Shown: positions 10,619 to 22,462, counted from the first letter of the stretch. The stretch is DNA of 64,000 nt from Ilex aquifolium (GCA_951799425.1 OX637407.1:1371501-1435500); one strand, 5' to 3'. The notes: a model not told the origin generated them from the letters alone. Program-made: numbers and translations.

Positions 10619-10992
10619 GTCCATTTTGAACTATAATACACATACTCTTATGATATTTTCACTTAGTATCCCCTTTTAATTTTTCAAGCTTTTCTTGGAC
10701 CCTTACATTTTTGTGTCTTGAAAAATATTATTACATTTGATATTCTTATGTTTTAACAATTTAAAAAATACATGATTTATGTGTTGAATTTAAATGGTCA
10801 TTCGAATTAGTATTGTTTGTTAAGTTTGGGAATTATTTTCGATTATGCATATTATCAAAAATATGATGTTAGTAGAATAGATGGGGGGATCGTGTAGAGT
10901 TCATAGAGTTGGGTTAACCCACTCTAACATAATTCAGAGATTGCATTCTCCATCATTTCAATTGATCAAGTGGGTGGGTGGTTGTTTTACAG

Positions 10993-13040
10993 AAGCTTGA
11001 TATGGTTAATGGAGTTCTCTTCACTGGAGGGTGGGCTAAAAGTGGGCTCTACTTTGAAGTTATTGAGGCAATTTTTAAGGTAATTTTTTTTTTCTCTTTC
11101 CTTTTTTGGATGTTGTTTACTTCAGTGAGGTTTCTATTTTTGGATTTATAAACTTATTCAGCAATGCGGCTGAAAGTAAATTCCTAAAAAGTGAGTTTTT
11201 AGTTGACAATGGCTCCACTTCTGGTCATGAATTGGTTCTTATGAATTTAATAATGTTTTATGCAGAAAGGTTTGAAGAAGAATGATGCAGGGGACCATTT
11301 CCCTTTACTGGCCATCTGCTTAGGTTTTGAACTTTTAACAATGATCATCAGCAAGGTAAGCTTTGTGCAAATGGAAATATACTGTTTGTGACTTTTGTGA
11401 GCATTTGTAGTTATGCAGCTGTTTTACTCATTGTTGGTTCAGATCACATTTCTATTTTTTTCTCCAACCTCCCACTCCAAGGCCAGTACCACCCCTTCCT
11501 GTGAACTGTCATCCTATTTTTAAGGTTTTGATAGATAAATTTGTTGATTAGGATGATATAACTTGTTTCTATTTATAGGTACCTCAACAAATATGTGTGT
11601 TGAAAGGCTGAAAGTCTTTGGGGGTATCTGCTTTCTCATGCATGTAGTTCTATTTATGCAGTTTTTTTTTTAAATCTATGAAATAAAAGGATATAGCTTG
11701 AAAATATCCTTCCTTGGAGCATGATAAGATTTGATTTAGAGGAGGATGACTATACATAATTTATTTCTTCTTTTTGTGTTGTTACTTGCGAAATCATTTT
11801 TGAGTGCATATAACCATGATTACTTTTTCAGAGATGCATTCCTCATCTTATTATGATTATCCTTCATTTTGATAGTAAGACGTTGCCATTTTCGTTAATG
11901 ATTGTAGGACAATAACATTCTTGAACAATTCAGTGCTACAGATCAAGCATCTACGCTCCAATTTATGTTTCAAAGGTATGTTTTTTATTGATTGAGTGAA
12001 TTTGATGGGTTTTTTAGTTCTCTCAGGCAAATTGTTTTCTAAAATGTTTTATACATATGTTGTGATAAAATTGTAGATTGACAATACTAATTTGAATAAA
12101 TATTCCAGCAGGGAGGAAAGTAATTTCTTGTCATTTTTCTGGTTTTCTCGGATTAATCAGAGATCCATTTTAATTGATGTTCTGTGGGGACAAAACTTTT
12201 GCAATTGTTTGTTTTCAGTACTCTTGGCTTTAATTGCTGCCATGCTGGAGTTATGCATTCAAAGTTATTTTTTTTATTTTCTGCAAATTTCCTCCTGATT
12301 TGCTTAGAAAGTTGAGTACTGATTGCCTTGTGATGCAAAATCATCATGTGAGTAACAAATAATTGGTGGCTTTTCTGTTTCATGGTAAAACGTTCACTTC
12401 ATAGGTGCTTATTTTGGCATAATCACTATTCACTACCCATATATGATCAGCTTCAAGTGTTGAGGCTTGATAAACATAGTTATGCTCCGTTGGATGGATT
12501 TCTTGTGTGCTCTATACCGTAATTTTTCCTCATTTAATGAAATTTAATTTTCTTATCAGAAAATAGAACTATTTTCTATGGTCTGGGTATTTACTCATTG
12601 TGTATCCTCATTATACATGCATTGGGGCTTGAGCGCATTACTGATTAATACCATCATTACTTGATTTCTTATTGCCATCAATTTTGGACATTCCTGGGAA
12701 TTTCAGGAGATATTAATTGTATGGTGTGTTTCTTGTAAGCAAGCTCGATTGATGTATGAGCAGTATAATTTGGGCACAGGAAATAATTACATTGTCAATT
12801 CATTCTTGGACCCTTAGTTTGTTGTATTCTGAATGATGAAGAGATACCCTGTTTTTTTTTCATTATTGTTCCGGCAGTCTTTAACTTTTAGTTTAGAAAC
12901 CATAGCTGTTGTTTTAGTAGTGTACTAATTTGACTAGATGCTTACGTATCCAATTCCCCTTTGCAACAGTATGGTATATCATCAGAAAGGTTTCAAGAGA
13001 ATATGAATCTATGCAGTTTCTTTAAGATCTTAACCCACTG
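10993..13040 (+). pseudogene. GGH: Captured gamma-glutamyl hydrolase exons (GGH fragment)
   Basis: Five exon-like blocks with plant splice sites encode successive parts of gamma-glutamyl hydrolase, which trims folate polyglutamates in the vacuole. They are 10993-11079 (KLDMVNGVLFTGGWAKSGLY), 11266-11355 (GDHFPLLAICLGFELLTMII, with the nucleophile Cys), 11908-11975 (DNNILEQFSATDQASTLQF), about 12286-12347 (FPPDLLRKLSTDCLVMQNHH) and 12970-13040 (YGISSERFQENMNLCSFFKI). The exon with the N-terminal RPVIGI motif and the 3' part with the catalytic His (FQWHPEKN) are missing. One acceptor reads CAA instead of CAG. The frame stops shortly after FFKILT. It is a processed-by-capture pseudogene, probably not active. 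Confidence 0.85.
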
Positions 13041-14120
13041 AAAGCAGCGAAAATTGAAGGGGGGTTGGGTATGCACGGGTTGTTGTTTGTTATGTCTGAC
13101 CACCAAAATTAGTATTGAACTTTCTGAGTATCACCTTTGATTATGCTTATAATCATGCGCATTCCATATCTTGAATTTTTGTCTCATGGTTAATGGATAT
13201 GGCTGTGATTTAGTGTTATACCAAGGATTAGTAATGTCTGGGAAATTTACATTATTAATTAGATACCCTGTTCCACCACTTTTATGTGGATTGGTCAGAA
13301 GTGTGTTGGTTATCTTGTGCCCTTTTGTTACTCCCGAGAAATATAAAATTTTGCTCTAGGTAATGCTTTCATCTCACTTGGTGTAAGCTCATCTGTTACC
13401 AAGTTTAAGATTTTTACTATTTAATCGCTCATCTCTGAGTTTGTGTTACTTTCTGAAGTCCTATCGATTGTATTAGATGCCTCTTAAGATCTTAATTTTG
13501 ATGTATTATTTGTACTGGACATTGGATAAGGATGAATTTGTGATTGTAAATTGTGAAGCTCTAAGTAGATAAGGACGACCTTTTCCATATAGAAATAGCT
13601 GGTAAGTAGATCATTGAGTGAAGCTATGTTTCTCTATTTGTGCATGTGTGTATTTTTTGTGTTCCGTCTTTTGTACAATTAACTAATTATACATGGTTGT
13701 GCAGGTTTTGTTTTGATGGTTTGGATAAACATGGTTATGATGATTGTGGTGATATATATAATTGTAAGTTTTATAGACAGATTTTGATTTTTTTGGGCTT
13801 CTACTTATAGAGGAAACTCTGCCCAAATTTCTTGAAATTAGTAGAGACTAACTTGATGTTTTGGTGGTTGGATATATGTTGATGATTGGGTATGTATTGA
13901 TTATTGTGGTGGTATTGTGAATTATAATGATTGTTATGTATGATTGTAAGTTCTGTATACAGGTTTAAATTTTTATGGGTTCCTATTTTTAGAGAAAATT
14001 ATGCCGAATTTTTTGGATAATATTATGGACTACCTTGATTTTAAATTGACAAGTTGTTTTAGGTTGCAAAGAATCTTTAGGTAATGTAGGATTTTTTTAG
14101 TTTTAATTTAATTTTTCGTT
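13041..14120 (+). other. Helitron interior: non-coding with two imperfect tandem units
   Basis: No gene is recognised. Between about 13700 and 14050 two units of about 180 bp repeat in order (GATTGTGGTG, AATTGTAAGTT, a short block ending TTTTTATGGG or similar, then AGAGGAAA/AGAGAAAA...GCC...AATT). They may be a captured intron or a Helitron subterminal repeat. Confidence 0.4.
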
Positions 14121-14152
14121 ACGCCGTGCCTTCAGGCACGGGCAATTACTAG
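14121..14152 (+). repeat. Helitron 3' terminus: hairpin and CTAG
   Basis: GCCGTGCC-TTCA-GGCACGGGC forms a 7-8 bp stem, followed by a short AT spacer and CTAG, then the host T. This matches the classical Helitron 3' rule (hairpin, then about 10 nt, then CTRR). The stem-loop spans about 14123-14143. Confidence 0.9.
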
Positions 14153-14196
14153 TAATAATATAATTCAGACACACTAAAAAGTGCGAATCAAGTTTT

Positions 14197-14214
14197 TGGC
14201 GCCGTTGCCGGGGA
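14197..14214 (+). promoter_or_regulatory. Primer binding site of element A (tRNA-Asp type)
   Basis: TGGCGCCGTTGCCGGGGA begins 6 bp after the 5' LTR end. It is identical to the site of element B at 4044-4061, as expected for the Athila/Tat lineage. Confidence 0.9.
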
Positions 14215-14296
14215 GTTACGGTAATTAAAATAAAAAAAAAATGAAAGTAGTTGTTTGTTTATAATTTGTTTCTGTTTGTTTGCTTTTAAATAGTTT

Positions 14297-15358
14297 ATGT
14301 TTGTACGGTCATCAGTAGGTTCAGTAAACCAGTCAACTCAACCCTCATCTTCATCTTCTGCATCCACACAAGAATCATTTGAATTAAGTATGGCTCGAAA
14401 CGTACCTAGGGAAGAACCTCCTAGAGAACAAGAAGTCATCCAAAACATCCGACCTTTAAGAGAATATCTACATCCTACGCGAACAAATGTCCCATCCTGT
14501 TTCGCTTTTCCAGCAGACGCTCCAAACATTAATATTAAATCAGGAACTATCCAGTTACTACCCCAATTCCATGGTCTAGAAACTGAAAATCCCTACATTC
14601 ATATGAAAGAATTTGAAGAAGTCTGTGGAACGTTGCAAGATAACTCTGAAATGGTCAAACTAAAATTATTCCCATTTTTTTTAAAAGATAAAGCAAAACA
14701 ATGGCTTAACACCTTAAGAGCCAACTCCATCACAAATTGGCAAACTTTACAGACTGAGTTCTTTAAAAAATTCTTTCCTATACATCGTACTAACACGTTA
14801 AGACGTCAAATCATGAACTTTTCTATAAAAGAAAATGAAACTTTTTATCAATGTTGGGAAAGATTCAAAGATCTTCTGCAAGCCTGTCCACATCATGCAT
14901 TCGAAGATTGGACCTTAGTCGGATTTTTTTATGATGCACTCCTATCTGCAATGCGAAAGTTTGTTGAAATGATGGCACAGGGGGAGTTCATGAATAAAAG
15001 ACCCGAAGAAGCATTCCAATTCTTCGATACTATTTCGGAAAGTTCCCAAATGTGGGACTCGACTTCTTCGAATATTGTGGAAAATAAGCCATCTACATCC
15101 GAAAGAGGAAAATATGTATTAAAAGAAGATGATGATCTAAGAGCTAAAATGGCTAGTTTATCTCGAAAACTAGAAGCCCTAGAAATGAAAAAACTAAAAC
15201 AAGTATCTGTTATAACAACTACTGAACAAATATGTGAAATTTGTGCGTTGTCAGGACATCCTGCAGCAGAATGTCCAACTATACCTGCATTCAAAGAAGT
15301 TCTGATAGAACAATCTAATGCAATTCCAACTTATAACAACAATAATAAGCCCTATATG
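14297..15358 (+). CDS. gag: Element A gag, capsid part (Athila)
   Basis: A Ser-rich N-terminus is followed by the Retrotrans_gag domain (about residues 75-270, with FLKDKAKQWLNTL and ETFYQCWERFKDLL motifs), a Lys/Glu-rich helix, and a CX2CX4HX4C knuckle (CEICALSGHPAAEC, about residues 313-326). The wording and order are typical of Athila gag. The frame is interrupted at 15359 by a TRIM-like insertion and its downstream part lies at 17849-19811. Gag forms the virus-like particle and binds element RNA. Confidence 0.88.
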
Positions 15359-16528
15359 TGTGAGATCCCAAATTTTTAGAAGTAGTTTAAGCATACTTAT
15401 GGGGACAAATTGCAATTATGTGAAATTATTTATTAGATGGAATTTGGTGTACGAAAATAGTATTGGGTTGATTTTGAAATCACTTACGAATTTGGGGGAG
15501 GCAAATAGAATTATTAAAGTGCATAAAATATCTTTATACAAGTGTCAAGCCTAAGGTGGTGAGTTATTTTATGTGGGTGTGTGTGTGCCGTGTGTGTGTG
15601 TGTGTTTGACTAGGTGTGGAAAATGTGTGTGTGTACTTTAATATGTAGTAAAGTGAGTGTGTTTAATTCATAAACTAGTGTGTGTGTGTGTGTGTTCTTG
15701 CTTGTTGGAAACCGAGAGTGAGGGAGAATAAAAGAGAAGGAAGAAAAAAAAGATATGTGTGTCTTCTTGATGCCGAGAGCAAGGAGGAAGAGAGGGAGAG
15801 AGAAAAATAAATTTTGGTGGTTGTTTTTAGTTCAAACCGAGAGGAAGAAGAATGAAACGGAAATCAGAGTTATCGAAGTCATTTGAGGTACGGGGTTGTA
15901 TGCAATATGCTCTTCTTAAATCTCTTTGCAAAGAGTATTTCTCTGATTATCCTATGATTTGTATTCCAACTTGTGCTATCGTTATTTTGGAATTTCTATT
16001 GAATATCGTTGAATATTTTTGTCTCATTGATAATGTTATGCGGATATTGAGACGGGATCGTGGCAGCCAATAGCCGATGCATCACCAGCCGGGAGACCCG
16101 TGGAATCGGGTTGAGGTGGGATGATTGGTGAGGTGTCAGATCTGTGTTAAGATTCTGTATGACGTCTGATATGTAAATTTGATATTGGTATCTGTTGATT
16201 GAGATACTTTGTGATACTCGATTATTGTAATTGAGCATATTTTTCCTCGTCATATTGTATACTTCCCCGCTTTATTTAATATTTTCAGGCTGATTTTAGA
16301 GAAAAGATCGGAATGAGATAATCAGAATATTAAAGACGAGGAGATGTCGATGTAATTGATGTTTTAATTATATTGAGAGATTTGTATATATTGACGGATT
16401 CATTTGTATTTGGAGATGATTTTGATAAATGAAATTTTATTGGGACAATTAGTGCTCTGTTATTTATATTTGGGTGTTTTTATATCAATTAACGTCTCCG
16501 AAAAGAAGAGAAAAATTGGGGCGTTACA
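15359..16528 (+). repeat. 5' LTR of the TRIM-like element
   Basis: 1170 bp, with a TG microsatellite (about 15572-15695) and purine-rich AGAGAGAA stretches. It ends GGGGCGTTACA just before AA and the primer site. Short frames here (for example around 15852-16073) repeat in both LTRs and are not genes. Confidence 0.9.
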
Positions 16529-16671
16529 AATGGTATCAGAGCTTAGGCTTCAGATCTTATATGGGATTTGTGGGAAGTGAGTTCACTGTGTTTTCGTTGA
16601 GTTTTAAGGATTTTCAGATTCTTGGTGAATTAAGGAATTTCGGGGACGAAATTCTTTTAAGGAGGGTAGAT

Positions 16672-17843
16672 TGTGAGATCCCAAATTTTTAGAAGTAGTT
16701 TAAGCATACTTATGGGGACAAATTGCAATTATGTGAAATTATTTATTAGATGGAATTTGGTGTACGAAAATAGTATTGGGTTGATTTTGAAATCACTTAC
16801 GAATTTGGGGGAGGCAAATAGAATTATTAAAGTGCATAAAATATCTTTATACAAGTGTCAAGCCTAAGGTGGTGAGTTATTTTATGTGGGTGTGTGTGTG
16901 CCGTGTGTGTGTGTGTGTTTGACTAGGTGTGGAAAATGTGTGTGTGTACTTTAATATGTAGTAAAGTGAGTGTGTTTAATTCATAAACTAGTGTGTGTGT
17001 GTGTGTGTGTTCTTGCTTGTTGGAAACCGAGAGTGAGGGAGAATAAAAGAGAAGGAAGAAAAAAAAGATATGTGTGTCTTCTTGATGCCGAGAGCAAGGA
17101 GGAAGAGAGGGAGAGAGAAAAATAAATTTTGGTGGTTGTTTTTAGTTCAAACCGAGAGGAAGAAGAATGAAACGGAAATCAGAGTTATCGAAGTCATTTG
17201 AGGTACGGGGTTGTATGCAATATGCTCTTCTTAAATCTCTTTGCAAAGAGTATTTCTCTGATTATCCTATGATTTGTATTTCAACTTGTGCTATCGTTAT
17301 TTTGGAATTTCTATTGAATATCGTTGAATATTTTTGTCTCATTGATAATGTTATGCGGATATTGAGACGGGATCGTGGCAGCCAATAGCCGATGCATCAC
17401 CAGTCGGGAGACCCGTGGAATCGGGTTGAGGTGGGATGATTGGTGAGGTGTCAGATCTGTGTTAAGATTCTGTATGACGTCTGATATGTAAATTTGATAT
17501 TGGTATCTGTTGATTGAGATACTTTGTGATACTCGATTATTGTAATTGAGCATATTTTTCCTCGTCATATTGTATACTTCCCCGCTTTATTTAATATTTT
17601 CAGGCTGATTTTAGAGAAAAGATCGGAATGAGATAATCAGAATATTAAAGACGAGGAGATGTCGATGTAATTGATGTTTTAATTATATTGAGAGATTTGT
17701 ATATATTGACGGATTCATTTGTATTTGGAGATGATTTTGATAAATGAAATTTTATTGGGACAATTAGTGCTCTGTTATTTATATTTGGGTGTTTTTATAT
17801 CAATTAACGTCTCCGAAAAGAAGAGAAAAATCGGGGCGTTACA
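16672..17843 (+). repeat. 3' LTR of the TRIM-like element
   Basis: 1172 bp, almost identical to the 5' LTR. It starts after GGAGGGTAGAT and ends GGGGCGTTACA before the right target copy ATATG. Confidence 0.9.
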
Positions 17844-17848
17844 ATATG

Positions 17849-19811
17849 AATCCCTATTCTGAAACTTACAATCCAGGATGGAGGAATCATCCAAATTTTA
17901 GTTGGAGAAACACGCAACCCACAAATCAAACACAAGGACCACCACAGGCACAAAATCAACAACAACAATACCAACCATATCAACCCCCACATAAAAGAAC
18001 TCTGGAAGACACGATGAACCAATTTATTCAAAATCAGATGAGTTTTAATAACCAAACAACTCAAGTTTTTAACGAATTTAAAACTCAAACTTCCCAGAGT
18101 ATTGAGGATATCAAGGGTCATTTAGCTAAACTGACTCAATCCCTCAGTATACCAAAAAAAGGAAAATTTCCCTCCCAACCAAAACCTCCACAAAATCAAA
18201 ATCAAATTAATTATGTGACTTCTGATCCTTCCCCAAGCCAAGTACAATCAATTACAACGCTGAGAAGTGGGAAAATCATAAATAAAATCATCAAACCTAA
18301 AATTGCAAAGAACATACGTAAATCGATTCCTGTAAACGAACCACTTGAACCAAAACCTTCAAAACAATCAGAACCAGAAAAGGAAAAAGATCAACCATGT
18401 CCAATCCCTTTACCTTTCCCCCAAAGAATTCAGAAACTCACATCCGAAAAAGATCAAACTGAGATCTTGGAAATATTTAAACAAGTCAAACTTAACATTC
18501 CATTACTAGATGCAATTAAACGAGTTCCAGCATATGCTAAATTTCTAAAAGATCTTTGTACAAGAAAGAGAAGAACTAATGTACCAAAAAAGGCATTTCT
18601 AACTGAACAAGTTAACACTATCGTACATCATGAAACTCTTCTTAAATACAAAGACCCTGGTAATCCAACAGTTCCATGTATCATTGGAAATTTCCGAATC
18701 AATCGAGCCTTATTAGACCTCGGATCTAGTTGTAATCTAATGCCATATTCCGTCTATACCCAGCTAGGCTTAAGTGAACTAAAACCTTGCAAGGTCATAT
18801 TACAACTAGTAGATCGATCAATAAGAGTTCCACGAGGAATTGTGGAAGATATTATTATTCAAGTGGATCAATTCTATTTTCCAGCAGATTTTATTGTCAT
18901 AGACACAGAACCAACTTACGAAACATCTAGATCCATACCTCTAATTTTGGACCACCCGTTCCTAGCCACATCAAATGCCGTAATAAACTGTAGGAACGGA
19001 ATAATGAAATTATCCTTTGGAAACATGACCCTAGAATTAAATGTGTTTAACAGCTTAAAACGACCTAGAGAAGAAGAAAGTGATGAAGAAGAACCCTTTG
19101 AAACAAATTGTGTTAATACACTGACTCAAAGTTTCTTTGAAAACACTTTTCTAAAAAAAGAAGAAGATATATTTGAGTTACAATCAAAATCTGATACCAA
19201 ATCTGAAGATAAATCTGTGGAAAATCCACCAAGTAAAAAATTATCAATATCTGAACCCGTAGCACCAAACATAAAAATTGCTAAGACAGACTTAAAACCA
19301 CTCCCAACCAATCTAAAATACGTTTTTCTAGAAAAAAATAAAATTCATCCAGTAATCATATCAGCAAACTTATCTGAAAAACAAGAAAAAGAATTAACAG
19401 AAGTACTGAAAAATCATCAAAGTGTCCTTGGATGGACAATAGCAGATATCAAAGGTATAAGTCCACTCCTATGCACTCACTGTATATACCTGGAAGAAAA
19501 TGCTAAACCATCTCGTCAAATGCAAAGAAGACTAAACCCACATCTAAAAGAAGTCGTTCGCAATGAAGTACTCAAACTATTAGATGCAAAAATCATCTAT
19601 CCTATATCTGACAGCAAATGGGTTAGTCCTACACAAGTCGTTCCAAAGAAATCCGGAATCACTGTAATACAAAATAAGGAAAATGAATTAGTCCCAATGC
19701 GTACAGTCACAGGCTGGCGAGTATGCATTGATTACAGAAAATTAAACTCTCTTACTAGGAAAGATCATTTTCCATTACCATTCTTAGATCAAGTCTTAGA
19801 AAGAATAGCTG
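17849..19811 (+). CDS. pol: Element A gag C-terminus, protease and N-terminal reverse transcriptase (Athila)
   Basis: It begins with the Asn/Gln/Pro-rich gag tail typical of Athila (NPYSETYNPGWRNHPNFSW) and a TTLRSGK motif. The retropepsin-type protease follows, with its active-site DLGSS (RALLDLGSSCNLMPYSVY). Then comes an acidic linker, and the reverse transcriptase up to WRVCIDYRKLNSLTRKDHFP. The Tekay element inserted at 19812 interrupts the RT domain, which continues at 30140. Enzymes act in the particle to mature proteins and copy RNA to DNA. Confidence 0.88.
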
Positions 19812-22446
19812 TGTGAAACCCGGGAAAATTTGAAATTTTTCTGAAAAAGGGCAAAATGGTAAATTGCCATTACTGCACGTATTTGAAATACATATGTTCT
19901 AGACCTCGGATGAGGAAACGGAGTGCGTCGTCGGATTCGCAACGCGAAATCTAGTGACCACCAGAAATTTCGTTGAATTCCGAGATAGTCGAATTTTACA
20001 CGTAGTTCGAGACGACTGCGTGGCGATTGACCTTTTAAAGGTCCCCAAAAACGAGAAATATTAAATTTCCTTAAAATTAAGTTAAAGTTCAAATAAATTT
20101 AAATTGAAGTTAACCGAGATCAAATAAATCGTTTCGGGATAAAATCGGACCCGATTAAGTGGGGGACATGTGGCGTGACTCGGGCCAAGTCTTAAAAAGT
20201 ATAAAAGGGGCAAAATATCTGAAAAATCAGATATTCTATACCCATTTGGCCGGCTGGTTCAGGCGTGAGAAGAGAGAAAAAGAGAAAATCAATTCTTCAA
20301 GTCTTCTCTCTTGGATTCCCGGAGCTCCGTCGCTCGGATCAACAAGAACCAAGAATTAAAGTTGCTCTACGCGGTGAGGGCTTCGACTACGTACCAAAAA
20401 CAAGGCGTTTCACCGAATATCCAAGGGTCAAGTTTGGGGAAAGTCTTGGTTTTTGAGTGATTTTGGTGTATAGAGATTGCCTACATCTCTATTGAGGTAG
20501 GGATTATTCCTATCTTGGATTATTCTACCTTAGGTGTAGCTAGTTTAAGGGTATCTATATATATGCATGTGTATATATGTATATGTATATATGTGTTTAT
20601 GGTTATGAGAATGGAAAGGTGAGCATGAAATTAGCTTAGGCTTGTTGCTAGCTAAATTTTGATATGTGTAAGTTATATGTGATGCATTATATAACTTGGT
20701 GATATTGAAGGCATGTTTTGTGTGTTGGAAGTTGTTGTTTTGCTTAAAATGAAACAATATGTTAGTGCCTATGAGGTGTTTGAAAATATGCCTTGGTGGG
20801 TTGTTTAGATGATTTGTTTGGGGTCATTGGAATAACATGTTTGAATGTGTTATTGATGTATTGACATATGCTCATTGATATGTTGTTTATGATGGTTTAT
20901 GGAATTTACATGCTTATGATTTAAATTCCATGGAATGTGAACATATGTGTTGATTATTTCTCATGTTGTATACATTACATATTGGGCATGATCATGGCAT
21001 CACATTCATGGGACAATTACATGAGTGTTGGTGTGTGGGAGATGCATAGATTTAATCGACACCTTGTTTGGTGCTTGATATGTGGGCTCGGGAGAAATTG
21101 GATCGACGATCCTTTTTGAGTCGCATGTTGCATAAGGAAAACTTGTGTTGGGTATAGCAAGAAGGGGCATGGCGACTTCCTTGGGTGCAAAACCCTAAAC
21201 CACTTGGTTGAGTCACTTGGCCGGCGGTGAGATTCCAGAAAAGTGACACGGTGTACGGAACCGGCGGTGTGATTCCGAAAATCCGTTGCCCAAAGAAAAC
21301 ACAAGGATTTGGTTATAAAAACACCCATTCAATGGGCAGATTCCAATAATGATCGGATTTCATAACGATCATTGGAAGGATTTTTCCGTCAATAGACGGG
21401 TTGCATTACACTTTGGCGTTGCATTGTGTTGTGTGAGTCGGTGAAGACTCGGGTTGAAATGCATGGGTGAGTGTCACTTCATTCCATGGCATAGCATTGT
21501 TGCATTCCATCATAGAATGCATAAGTATGAGAAATGATTAATTATATGTTTATGTGATGATTACATGAGCATGTGCATCTAGGGGAAGAGTAACCTCTAT
21601 AGGTTTATCTCTACTGGGCGTTGTGCTCACCCTATACGGGAAACAATTTCAGGTGTCGGGTTTACACCGGCGATTGGCTCTCATGGAGAGCATCAAGGGT
21701 GAAGGGGGCCTAAGTGCGGCCTTATCTCAAGATTTTGTAAACCTTTTGTTTTACAATGGTTTATGACATGTAAATTTTGTATAAACAAACTTATTTCATT
21801 CCCTTTTTGAATTATATTTGTATGGGATAGATTGTAATGGTCGTGTATGGATCTTGTGCAAAATGTAAAAATATAGTTGTACATGTCTTGGATGAGGTGG
21901 AATTGAGTTAGGATGAATTGGAAATGAAAAATGGAGCAAGAAAGCAAATCTGGGCAGCAACTACCGGTAGTCAATGGGTAACTACCGGTAGTCGACTGTC
22001 CAGTGTGTATCAGCTACCGGTAGCCAACAGGTAGTCGACTGTCCAGTGTGTATCAGCTACCGGTAGCCAACAGGTAGTCGTAACTCCAGAAGGTTTCGGC
22101 TACCGGTAGACAACAGGTAGTCGTAACTCTAGAATGTTTCGGCTACCGGTAGCCGATAAACAGCTACCGGTAGTCATTCCAAAAATCTGAAATTTTCAAT
22201 TGTTTTGCCAAATCTTTGGGCTGTGAATTTCCTTCCCTTAGATGATCAAAGTGGACCCTAATGGGGTACAAACCACAGTGTATGGAACTTTAATTGAATC
22301 AAATGAATGTTAAACCGAATTTTCATTATGGGTTATAATCCCGGCTTAATAATATTCTTGATGTGGTGTCGGGCTAAGCGATATCCACGGATGTTTCCGC
22401 GGGTTGATGGGTTATCAACGGGACCCCCGGATTTTGGGGTGTCACA
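19812..22446 (+). repeat. 5' LTR of the Tekay element
   Basis: 2635 bp. TATAAAAG is at 20200-20207, about 390 bp from the LTR start, so most of the LTR is transcribed. A TA/TG-rich stretch is at about 20552-20600. A palindrome array is near the 3' end (21961-22174). Confidence 0.93.
21961..22174 (+). repeat. Array of seven CTACCGGTAG palindromes in the Tekay LTR
   Basis: Seven copies of the 10-bp palindrome CTACCGGTAG (or TACCGGTAG) occur in 214 bp, spaced irregularly in partly repeated units (GTCGACTGTCCAGTGTGTAT). The same array is in the 3' LTR (about 29649-29862). The related solo LTR at 45682-49411 has a different palindrome at the same relative place. The array lies in the transcribed leader, about 270-490 bp before the LTR end. 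Confidence 0.8.
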
Positions 22447-22449
22447 GCT

Positions 22450-22462
22450 TGGTATCAGAGCC
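22450..22462 (+). promoter_or_regulatory. Primer binding site of the Tekay element (tRNA-iMet)
   Basis: TGGTATCAGAGCC begins 3 bp after the LTR end and complements the 3' end of initiator tRNA-Met. The TRIM-like element has the same site. Confidence 0.9.

Larger units (their letters stand above)
8818..14152 (+). mobile_element. Non-autonomous Helitron with captured gene fragments
   Basis: The 5' end is TCTATAATATAAAACAGAGC at 8818. The 3' end is a GC-rich hairpin followed by CTAG at 14149-14152. It sits between A (8817) and T (14153), with no target duplication, as Helitrons do. The intact target is preserved at 49436-49455 in the 3' LTR of element A, so both borders are fixed to the base. 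Length is 5335 bp. No Rep/helicase is seen. It carries pieces of at least two host genes, gamma-glutamyl hydrolase and a 2-oxoglutarate oxygenase-like gene, all in the same sense. It is younger than element A. Confidence 0.92.
5280..14190 (+). repeat. 5' LTR of element A, interrupted by a solo LTR and a Helitron
   Basis: Three pieces (5280-6328, 8166-8817, 14153-14190) align end to end with the 3' LTR pieces at 44008-45681 and 49417-49483. Insertions are at 6329-8160 and 8818-14152; the 3' LTR lacks both and so provides the empty sites. The promoter is near 5634, so the rest of the LTR is transcribed leader. Confidence 0.92.
15359..17843 (+). mobile_element. TRIM-like LTR element with a 143-bp interior, derived from a Tekay-type element
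   Basis: LTRs at 15359-16528 and 16672-17843 (TGTGAGATCC...GGCGTTACA) flank only 143 bp. The TSD ATATG is at 15354-15358 and 17844-17848. The interior keeps a tRNA-iMet primer site (TGGTATCAGAGC, 16531-16542) and a purine tract region (GGGACGAAATTCTTTTAAGG at 16643-16662). That region is nearly identical to the one before the 3' LTR of the Tekay element at about 27471-27490. No coding capacity remains, so it needs enzymes from a relative. I count 3 substitutions plus a TG-repeat length change between LTRs, so it is very young. Confidence 0.9.

Noticed and set aside
21961-22174. CRISPR-like array
   Set aside because: The repeats are short palindromes in irregular units inside a plant LTR, present in both LTRs of one element, with no cas genes and a eukaryotic setting.
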